From NCBI GenBank assembly GCA_009779495.1, contig WRED01000023.1:1-33745 (forward strand): 33,745 nt of DNA. Direction: 5' to 3'. Source of the stretch: Oscillospiraceae bacterium (lineage in GTDB: Bacteria > Bacillota > Clostridia > Oscillospirales > Acutalibacteraceae). Numbering within the stretch: position 1 is the first letter of the stretch; every line of letters begins with the position of its first letter. Positions 8,556 to 15,593 of this stretch are shown one piece after another. The notes beneath the pieces were generated by a model, which was not told the DNA's origin, ran no database searches, and saw nothing but the letters and a program-made list of their open reading frames with translations. The translations under genes and the position numbers were made by a program.

Positions 8556-8573
8556 AAGCTGTTTCAACAGGCC

Positions 8574-11500
8574 TTAGATCAGCATCTTCCCAAGCTCCGC
8601 CAGTTCCTCCTGCGCCTCAGGCGGAATAACCGCCAGTTCAACCCCCATCGCCTTCCCCTCAAGGATCTTCGCGGCGGTGATCTCCACGCAGTCCGTCATA
8701 TCCGACGCGCGGCGCAGGCTCGTTCCCGCGACGACAAGGCCGTGGTTCTGCATGATGGCCGCGCACTTCTCCTCGCCGATGGCCTCAGCCACCAGGTCGC
8801 CAAGCTCGGGCGAGCCGGGGATCAAAAACGGCACGACAGGCACTTCGCCGAAGAACGCCGCGTCAGAGGATATCGGCTCGAACTTCAGCCCCGCGAGCCC
8901 CATCAGCGTGGACTTCGTCGCGTGGGAATGGATGACGGCGGTGATGTCCGGGCGGCTTTTGTAGATCGCGGTATGCACGTTCTTCTCGCTGCTGGCCGAA
9001 AGCTCCGTCTGGCCCGCGACGTTGCCCTCCATATCTATGCGCACCATCTGATCCGCGCGCAAATCACCCTTGAAGATAGAGCTTGGCGTGATCCAGATGT
9101 GATCCGGGTTATCGTCGCACCGCGCGCTGATGTTGCCGCCGATGCCCGTGATGAGCCCCTTGTGGTACATTTCCGTGGTGATGAGCAGAATCTCGTCGCG
9201 CACGTCGCCGGTCTTTGGCTTTTCGGGCGCGGAAACAACCACTGCGGGAGCCGCCGCCGGGGCCGCCTGCTGAACAATGACCTGCTGTACGACCGGCTGC
9301 TGCTTGCCGAACAGCTTCGCCAAAAAGCCTTGTTTCTGAACTTCGGGCTGGGGTATCGTGATCCCTGCCGGAACTGCCGCAGCAACAGCTGTGGCTGTCG
9401 GAACGGTTGCGCCTGCGGGAGCTGCTGCCGCCGGGGCCGGCGCTTCCTCGCCAAGCGAAGCTATATCTACCTTGCCAACCTTGGCGATCGCTGCCTGATA
9501 CGAGCCCATCATCAGCTTGAGTATCGACTGCATGCTCATGGCCTTGCGCACGTTGCCGGTGAAAGACATTTTGCCCGTCATCGCGGCTTGCGGGCCGTTG
9601 ACGGTGCCGAGCATCATGCCGTCAAATATTTCGATGGGCATACGCAGGTTGACCTCGGCGCCGGACGCAAACTCGCCCAGATCAGCCTCGATATTACCCT
9701 TGTTGAAGTACATGTAACAGCTTTCCTCGTTGTCCTTGAAAGTGATCTGGAAAGAGATGTCCTTGCCCGCAGTCTTGGATTTGACCTCTGCGTCGTTCGA
9801 CAAAACGTTGAGGAACTCCTTGATCAGCGCCATATACTTTGCGTACCCTTCGCCGGAACGCGGGGCAACGGCGGCAGGGGCAGCGGGCGCAGCAACCGGG
9901 GTATCAGACGCAACGGGAGCCGCCGGAGCGGCAGCCGCGCTAAGGGCCGCCACGTCAACTTTGCCGACAGTGGCTATCGCCGCCTGATACGAACCCATCA
10001 TGAGCTTGAGTATCGACTGCATGCTCATGGCCTTGCGCACGTTGCCTGTGAAAGACATCTTGCCCGTCATCGCGGCCTGCGCGCCGTTGACCGTACCTAC
10101 CATCATGCCGTCAAATATCTCGATCGGCATACGCAGGTTGACCTCCGCCGTGCCGTGCGGGAACGCGCCCAGAGCCGCGTCGATATCTCCCTTGTTGAAA
10201 TATAAGTAACAGCTTTCCTCGTTTTCCTTGAAAGTGATCTGGAAAGAGATTTCCTTGCCGGCGGTCTTTGCCTTGACGTCGGCGTCGTTCGACATATTCT
10301 TGAGGAATTCAGCGATCAGCGCCATGTACTGCGCGTATCCGCCCGTCGGAGCGGCCGCCTTGGGAGCTTCCACTATCTTGACGGCGGGCGCGGGTTCCGC
10401 CGCCTTTGCCGCAGACGGGGCGGGAACCGTTTCTTTTTTCTTCGTATCCAGGTCGTTGACTCCGACGACGTTGTCTTTCAAAAGCTCAAGCGCGTCGGCG
10501 TCGAACTTCTTGTCGCCCGTGAAAGAAAACGTCTTGAAGCTCTTGCGGTTCACAACGTCTGACGACAGCTCTCCCGCCATCAGCTTTTTGATGTTCTCCA
10601 CCATGATAAGCCCCTGATGTATGCCTACCTGCTTTGTGTTGCCCGCCGTATGCGGGGTGGACAGCACGTTCGGCATCAGCACAAGGGGATCGTTCGAGGC
10701 GGGCGGTTCAGCCGGGAACACGTCCAGAGCCGCGCCTTTCACCTTGCCGCTTTTCAGCGCGACCAGAAGCGCGTCATAATCCATCAGCGCCGCGCGGGCC
10801 GTGTTGACGACCAGTACGCCGTCTTTCATCTTTTCAAAGGACGCGGCGTTGATCATGTTTGTGGTTTCGGGCGTGACAGGCGCGTGGAGGGTTACAACGT
10901 CGCTGACGGCCAGCAGCTCGTCAAGCTCGACTTTCTTCGCGCCCATAAGCGCCGCGTCCTCAGCGGAGAGATAGGGGTCGTATACGAAAAGGTTCGCGTC
11001 GAAGCCCAAAAGCCGCTTCGCCACTTTCCTGCCGATGGCCCCGCCGCCGACGATGCCGATATTTGCCCGCCAAAGCTCCATGCCCTGATAGCGGAAATAC
11101 GCCGCGCCCTGACGTCCCATGTCGCCCGCCTCGCCGTCCTCCTTGAGGAAAGCGGCGGACTCGGGGATCATCCGCGCGATGTTCAAGATGAACGCGACCG
11201 CCATGTCCGCGACGGCTTCGGAGTTGCGCCCCGGCGTATATACAACGGGAATCCCCGCCGCCGTGCACGCGTCCACGTCAATATTCGTCGGGTTGCCTCG
11301 GCAAACGCCGATCATGCGCAGATTGGGCAGCTCCTTGATAATAGCCGCGTCAACGATATCGACCTCCGTGATGAACACGTCGTAGTCCTTGAGGGTGCTG
11401 ATCATGTCGTCGCCCTCAAGCATTTCGCCGTCGCGGTAGCTCTTATATGTAACCGTACCGAACTCGCCGAGCATTTTCACGGCGTCCTCTGACAGATCGG

Positions 11501-13100
11501 CGTCCGCGTAGATACGCAGACTGACGTTTTCCGCGCCGTCCTGCGCGCCCGCGCCGTCCGCGTCCTGCCGAAGCTCATTGATCAAAGCACCGAGCTGCAT
11601 CAGATTATCGGTGGACGTCTTATACATCTCCGACCAGTCGTCATACATGCGCTCATAGGTCTCGTTCACGTCCTGGGCGGCGACAGGCTCGCGCAGCTTC
11701 GCGAACGTCCCGGTTGCCGCCTTGTAGTCCGCGCATATGCCCGCGCCCACAGCCGCCGATATGACCGCGCCCATGGCGGAAGCGTCCCCGATTTCCGGCA
11801 CGATGACCGGCTTGCCCGTGACCTCGCTGATCACTTCCGCGAACACCGCGCCCCTGGACATGCCGCCGCCGAGCTTGATTTCATTCACCGAAAGCCCGGA
11901 AACCTCCTCTATCTGCCCGATGTTTCCGCGCAGCGAGAACGCCATGCCCTCGACGACGGCGCGCGCCGCCTTGCCGCAATCCTGTTCCGCGTTGGGGATA
12001 TAATTCGTGGTAGAGAAAATGGTCTGCTCTATGGGCAGGCTCAAAACGGAATTGTTGAATATCTGTGCGCCGACGGTTGAGAGCATTCCCCCGGCTCCCG
12101 CGCCCGTCTTGGACGCCGCCGCCATCAGCGCGGCCTCGGGATTCGGGTTCGAGCCGAACAGCAGTCCCGCAATCCACTCCAGCGATATGCCCATGCCGCC
12201 CGCGTTTGACTCAAGGACATATTTCCCGGGAACCCCGGCAACGCCGGTCCACAACCGCTGCTTTTCATCTATCACGGGCTGATCCGTGATCATCTGCACG
12301 GGCGCGGTGGTTCCCGCGACGACGGCTATTCCGCCGTTATCAATAACGCCCATACCCAAAAGCGCGCTCTGCGTATCGCCCGCGCCGGTCACGACCGTGA
12401 CGGTCGAAGCAAGCCCCAGCGCGTCCGCCGCTTCATCGGTCAGGCTCCCTATGTTCACGCCCGCGTCGATAAGCTCCGGGAACACCGAACGCTCCAGCCC
12501 CAGCTTCGCGATCATCGCGTCAGACCACGCGGACGCTTTCAGGTCGTACAGCATCGTCTCGCCCGCGTTGCTGCGCTCGGCGAAAATCTTGCCCGTAAAG
12601 CGGTAGTTGAGGTAATCCTGTAACGTGAACGCGTACCTGATGTCCGCGTACAGCTCCGGCTGAGTCTCTTTCAGCCACAGCAGCTTGCACGCGGTGAGAT
12701 TCGGCATCGGGCGGTGCCCGGAAAGCGCGTAAATCTCATCCGCGAAAGTGTCGCCCAGCCGCATGGTGGCGTCCACCGCCCGCGCGTCGCGGTTGGGACT
12801 TGAGAACAGCACCTTGCCGTCCTTGTCCAGCGCCACAAGCGTGTGCCTCAGCACGGAGGTGGACAGCGCGGCGACATCGCTTCCCGCGCAGCCGCTCTTT
12901 GATAGACATTCCTTCACCGCATCGCACACGATGGAAAAGATGACCTCCGTATCCATCCCGTAGCCGAATTCCCCGATAGTGAACAGCGCTTTCGGAGTCA
13001 TGCTCCGTTTGACAACAGTGACCTGTCCGCTTTCGATTTCCCTGACGACCGCCCTGACGGAGCTGCCGCCGACGTCGATTCCAAGTAGTGCTTTTGACAT
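8574..13100 (-). CDS. Giant fusion: FGGY kinase, D-2-hydroxyacid dehydrogenase, two SCP2 domains, class II aldolase
   Basis: One 1508-residue frame. Residues 1-515 are an FGGY carbohydrate kinase nearest in feel to LsrK-type autoinducer-2 kinases (GIDVGGSSVRA start, NRDARA, GAGD, GGGMSRG). Residues 525-850 are a D-2-hydroxyacid dehydrogenase with an NAD loop GGGAIG near 680 and the R (NTARAALMD), E (DVFPAEPP) and H (TPHTAG) catalytic set. Two SCP2-like domains follow at about 920-1049 and 1085-1214, joined by Ala/Pro-rich linkers. A long linker with a GFLAKLFGK segment near 1257 leads to a class II aldolase (1298-1508) with GNISAR, HSHATKS and NHGLVVAG zinc-site motifs. The inferred role is phosphorylation, oxidation and aldol cleavage of one imported sugar or sugar acid, with the SCP2 pair binding a hydrophobic or carrier group. 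Start 13100 has a GGGGGA ribosome binding site and lies below a consensus promoter. All catalytic motifs look intact. Confidence 0.93.
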   Translation of the reverse strand: MSKALLGIDVGGSSVRAVVREIESGQVTVVKRSMTPKALFTIGEFGYGMDTEVIFSIVCDAVKECLSKSGCAGSDVAALSTSVLRHTLVALDKDGKVLFSSPNRDARAVDATMRLGDTFADEIYALSGHRPMPNLTACKLLWLKETQPELYADIRYAFTLQDYLNYRFTGKIFAERSNAGETMLYDLKASAWSDAMIAKLGLERSVFPELIDAGVNIGSLTDEAADALGLASTVTVVTGAGDTQSALLGMGVIDNGGIAVVAGTTAPVQMITDQPVIDEKQRLWTGVAGVPGKYVLESNAGGMGISLEWIAGLLFGSNPNPEAALMAAASKTGAGAGGMLSTVGAQIFNNSVLSLPIEQTIFSTTNYIPNAEQDCGKAARAVVEGMAFSLRGNIGQIEEVSGLSVNEIKLGGGMSRGAVFAEVISEVTGKPVIVPEIGDASAMGAVISAAVGAGICADYKAATGTFAKLREPVAAQDVNETYERMYDDWSEMYKTSTDNLMQLGALINELRQDADGAGAQDGAENVSLRIYADADLSEDAVKMLGEFGTVTYKSYRDGEMLEGDDMISTLKDYDVFITEVDIVDAAIIKELPNLRMIGVCRGNPTNIDVDACTAAGIPVVYTPGRNSEAVADMAVAFILNIARMIPESAAFLKEDGEAGDMGRQGAAYFRYQGMELWRANIGIVGGGAIGRKVAKRLLGFDANLFVYDPYLSAEDAALMGAKKVELDELLAVSDVVTLHAPVTPETTNMINAASFEKMKDGVLVVNTARAALMDYDALLVALKSGKVKGAALDVFPAEPPASNDPLVLMPNVLSTPHTAGNTKQVGIHQGLIMVENIKKLMAGELSSDVVNRKSFKTFSFTGDKKFDADALELLKDNVVGVNDLDTKKKETVPAPSAAKAAEPAPAVKIVEAPKAAAPTGGYAQYMALIAEFLKNMSNDADVKAKTAGKEISFQITFKENEESCYLYFNKGDIDAALGAFPHGTAEVNLRMPIEIFDGMMVGTVNGAQAAMTGKMSFTGNVRKAMSMQSILKLMMGSYQAAIATVGKVDVAALSAAAAPAAPVASDTPVAAPAAPAAVAPRSGEGYAKYMALIKEFLNVLSNDAEVKSKTAGKDISFQITFKDNEESCYMYFNKGNIEADLGEFASGAEVNLRMPIEIFDGMMLGTVNGPQAAMTGKMSFTGNVRKAMSMQSILKLMMGSYQAAIAKVGKVDIASLGEEAPAPAAAAPAGATVPTATAVAAAVPAGITIPQPEVQKQGFLAKLFGKQQPVVQQVIVQQAAPAAAPAVVVSAPEKPKTGDVRDEILLITTEMYHKGLITGIGGNISARCDDNPDHIWITPSSIFKGDLRADQMVRIDMEGNVAGQTELSASSEKNVHTAIYKSRPDITAVIHSHATKSTLMGLAGLKFEPISSDAAFFGEVPVVPFLIPGSPELGDLVAEAIGEEKCAAIMQNHGLVVAGTSLRRASDMTDCVEITAAKILEGKAMGVELAVIPPEAQEELAELGKMLI
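9453..10352 (-). repeat. Tandem near-identical SCP2-domain coding repeats
   Basis: Two direct copies of about 390 bases (roughly 9453-9850 and 9943-10352), offset by about 490 bases, encode the two SCP2 domains of the fusion. Long stretches differ at only a few positions, many of them synonymous, for example around 9491-9660 against 9981-10145. This indicates a recent internal duplication or ongoing gene conversion. Confidence 0.85.
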
Positions 13101-13142
13101 TGTCTTTTCCCCCAATATGATTAAATAATTTTTATAATTTGC

Positions 13143-13158
13143 GTACATTATAACGTAC
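13143..13158. promoter_or_regulatory. Operator-like palindrome over the -10 of the fusion gene
   Basis: GTACATTATAACGTAC is an inverted repeat broken only at one symmetric position pair, and it covers the minus-strand -10 hexamer. An adjacent ACAT/ATGT dyad (about 13157-13172) fills the spacer. A repressor bound here could block the fusion promoter; no regulator gene is adjacent. Confidence 0.45.
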
Positions 13159-13175
13159 ATGTATATATATGTCAA
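13147..13175 (-). promoter_or_regulatory. Consensus sigma-A promoter of the giant fusion gene
   Basis: A perfect TTGACA (13170-13175) and perfect TATAAT (13147-13152) lie 17 bp apart on the minus strand, 47 bases above the ATG at 13100. Confidence 0.85.
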
Positions 13176-13188
13176 GCAAAAAAACACC

Positions 13189-13218
13189 TTGACAACACAG
13201 CGGCCGTCAAGGTATAAT
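13189..13218 (+). promoter_or_regulatory. Consensus sigma-A promoter of the GPH symporter gene
   Basis: TTGACA (13189-13194) and TATAAT (13213-13218) lie 18 bp apart. Its -35 is only 13 bp from the -35 of the divergent fusion promoter, so the two promoters share one control region. Confidence 0.85.
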
Positions 13219-13242
13219 CTGCAAGAGAGGTGATGTTACATC

Positions 13243-14667
13243 ATGGAAGAGAAAAAAGTATCCTGGGCAACAAAAATCAACTACGGCATCGGCGCCATGG
13301 GCAAGGGACTGAGCTACGGACTGTACGGCAAGCTGGAGATTTATCTGCTCACCGTGCTGCAAATCAAAAAGTCGTGGCTTGCGCCGCTGTTCTTTTTTGA
13401 GAAGATATTCGACGGCGTCAACGACGTGTTCATGGGAATCGTCATTGACAATACCCATACCAAATGGGGAAAATTCCGGCCGTGGTGCATCATCGGCGCG
13501 CTGACAAACTCGCTCATGGTTGTGGCGACATTCGGGTCGCCCGGCGCTTTGCGGGCGCATCCCGTAGGGCTTTTTGTATATGTGATATTTTTTTACATCA
13601 TGTGGGACCTCACATACACCATGGTCGACGTGGGTTATTGGGCCATGATCCCGGCGCTTTCCAGCTCACAGAAAGAGCGCGACAGCTTCTCTATGATTCC
13701 GCGCCTGTTCTCGGGGATTATCTCCATCCCCATGGCTTTTACCATGAATATCGTTGAGCGCATAGGCGACGGCTCGGGGATCGACGCGTGGGACACCGGG
13801 TTGTTCCGCCTGGCGATAGTCACATCTGTTGTATATGTGATCACTTCTGTTTACAGCGCCATCACCACGAAAGAACGCGCGCCCATCGCTCCGCCGCCGC
13901 CGAAAGAGCAGCGCGAGCGGTTTTCCCTGATCGACGCGGCAAAAATACTCTGGAACAACAAGCAGGTCGTTGTCATCGTTGCCGTGATGATTCTGTTCAA
14001 CATGGCAAACAACCTGACCAACGGCGCGGGCGGATATTATTTCCTGTTTGTCATCAAAAACACAACGCAGGAGGGTTTTCTGAACATCATTAAGGGCGCG
14101 GCGAATGGAGTCGGGATGCTTCTGTTCCCCGTTATCAGCAGCCGGCTCGGGCGCAAAAGGGTCTATTCGGGAACCATACTGCTTCCTTTATTAGGCTACG
14201 CCGCTATGGCTTTCGTCAATTACACCGTCCCCATGGACAGCATTTTCTATCCCCTTGCCGCCGCGACCTTCATGGCGTGCATCGGCTACGGCTCCATGTC
14301 GGTCATGCAGTCGGTCATGCTCGCCGACGCGGTTGACTACGGCGAATATGAAACCGGGCGCCGCAACGAGGGCATCATCTTTTCCATGCTTACCATGCTG
14401 AGTAAGCTGGCGGGGGCGTTTACGGCTTTAGCGAACATGATCACTTTCAGCGTCGTGAAGTTCGCGGGCGAGGACGCGCTCGACGCTACCCCGCTGGCTC
14501 AAAAAGGCATCAGCTTTTTGATGTTTATGCTGCCGCCGCTTCTGCTGATCGGCGCGTATCTCATCTACAAAAGCGGTTACCGCCTGACGTCCGAGCGTAT
14601 GGAGCAGGTGAAAGATGAACTGGAAAAGCGCAAGGCGGCCCACGCGGAGTTGTGTGAAAGTATATAA
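13243..14667 (+). CDS. GPH-family (MelB-like) sugar:cation symporter
   Basis: A 474-residue polytopic membrane protein, about 12 predicted helices, of the glycoside-pentoside-hexuronide:cation symporter family. Family features include the N-terminal GYGIGAMGKGLSYG-like helix, the acidic FDGVNDVFMGIVIDNT segment carrying the cation-site aspartates, and the following KWGKFRPW loop. Members import melibiose, pentosides, glucuronides and similar substrates with Na+ or H+. The ribosome binding site is AGAGGTGATG. The gene is divergent from the giant fusion enzyme across a 142-base region with back-to-back promoters, so it most likely imports that enzyme's substrate. Confidence 0.93.
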   Translation: MEEKKVSWATKINYGIGAMGKGLSYGLYGKLEIYLLTVLQIKKSWLAPLFFFEKIFDGVNDVFMGIVIDNTHTKWGKFRPWCIIGALTNSLMVVATFGSPGALRAHPVGLFVYVIFFYIMWDLTYTMVDVGYWAMIPALSSSQKERDSFSMIPRLFSGIISIPMAFTMNIVERIGDGSGIDAWDTGLFRLAIVTSVVYVITSVYSAITTKERAPIAPPPPKEQRERFSLIDAAKILWNNKQVVVIVAVMILFNMANNLTNGAGGYYFLFVIKNTTQEGFLNIIKGAANGVGMLLFPVISSRLGRKRVYSGTILLPLLGYAAMAFVNYTVPMDSIFYPLAAATFMACIGYGSMSVMQSVMLADAVDYGEYETGRRNEGIIFSMLTMLSKLAGAFTALANMITFSVVKFAGEDALDATPLAQKGISFLMFMLPPLLLIGAYLIYKSGYRLTSERMEQVKDELEKRKAAHAELCESI

Positions 14668-14680
14668 CCTTTAGACATAC

Positions 14681-14790
14681 AGAAAACAGGTAAAAGTCAG
14701 GCGTCATTGCGAGCGCGGAGAAAGTTTGCGTAACAGCATTGTTTGTGCGCGCTCGCAATGACGTGTATTTTTACCCCATATCTATCATAT
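14681..14790. repeat. Palindromic repeat, family B copy 1 (short form)
   Basis: GCGTCATTGCGAGCGC (14701-14716) and its near-complement (14747-14763) form outer arms, within a conserved frame from AACAGGTAAAAGTCAG to TATCTATCATAT. Compared with the copies at 20591 and 25325, the inner arm pair is missing. It lies between two convergent genes and may serve as their terminator. Confidence 0.85.
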
Positions 14791-14815
14791 AGTCGAACCA
14801 CTTCAAAAGAGAACT

Positions 14816-15589
14816 TCAAATCTCCAGTGTTACCGCGTCATCGAGTATACGGTATCGCCCGGGAACCATACGGTCCAGCGCGTTCACCTGTTCGCCGTAC
14901 CGGTCAAGGATATCGCGCCCGTGGTGGATGAACGCGAGCGTACCCGGATAAATGCCGCGGGAGCGAAGCTCCTGCGCAATCTCCGGCGGGCGGTGGTGCC
15001 CCGTCTCCATCAGGAGCAGATCGCAGCGCTCCATGAGCGGCGCGAAATCCTCCACGGCCTTTGTGTCGCCGGAATAGACCACGCGCTTTCCCTCGCACTC
15101 GATGAGGAAGCCGAATGAGCGCCACGGCTCACCGCCCTCATGTACCAGATGCCGGTTGTGCAGCGCCGTCACGCGGAAGCCGTCGTCCTCGAAAAGCGGG
15201 CCGTCCGCATACTCCCGCGCATGAATTGAAAAATCCGCCTTGAAGTTCCCCTCTGTTTGTGTGAGCATCTGTAAAATGCCCTCCCAGCAACGGATATCCG
15301 GGATAAAGAGGTCGATGTCGCGGTTTTGAAGCGCACGGTTTTGACCGTCCAGCTTGCGCACCGTCCAAAAAAGGTTCCCCAGCCCGCCGACATGGTCCAT
15401 ATGCGTATGGGAGATAACGACCTTGCGCAGGCGCATCAGATCAACGCCCATCGTGTGCACGGTATAGGAACAATTCTCCCCCGCGTCAAACCAGTAGAGA
15501 CGCTCTCTGTATTCGAACGCGAAAGCGGTGTGATGCCGCCCGGGATACGGCTCTGTCCCGGAACAGCTGCCGAATATGTGTATAAGCAT
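14816..15589 (-). CDS. MBL-fold metallo-hydrolase
   Basis: A 257-residue metallo-beta-lactamase-fold protein with the metal motif HTHMDH at about residues 60-65, a VVYSGDTKA strand and a FIHHGRD segment, the layout of RNase Z-like and related small hydrolases. The N-terminus (FGSCSGTEPYPGRHHTAF) belongs to a subgroup I associate with carbohydrate gene clusters. No signal peptide is present, so it is cytoplasmic. It begins 4 bases after the stop of the beta-helix gene and is the last gene of the GH2 operon. Its substrate is unknown; a phosphoester or lactone related to glycan breakdown is a guess. Confidence 0.87.
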   Translation of the reverse strand: MLIHIFGSCSGTEPYPGRHHTAFAFEYRERLYWFDAGENCSYTVHTMGVDLMRLRKVVISHTHMDHVGGLGNLFWTVRKLDGQNRALQNRDIDLFIPDIRCWEGILQMLTQTEGNFKADFSIHAREYADGPLFEDDGFRVTALHNRHLVHEGGEPWRSFGFLIECEGKRVVYSGDTKAVEDFAPLMERCDLLLMETGHHRPPEIAQELRSRGIYPGTLAFIHHGRDILDRYGEQVNALDRMVPGRYRILDDAVTLEI

Positions 15590-15593
15590 TTAG

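Noticed and set aside
8742-10205. Plus-strand frame of 487 codons rich in Arg and His
   Set aside because: It is a shadow of the giant fusion gene: low-complexity composition, no family features, and repeated only because the SCP2 copies repeat.
9453-10352. Direct repeats as a possible CRISPR or other array
   Set aside because: There are only two long units, both in frame and encoding SCP2 domains; no short regular repeat-spacer pattern.
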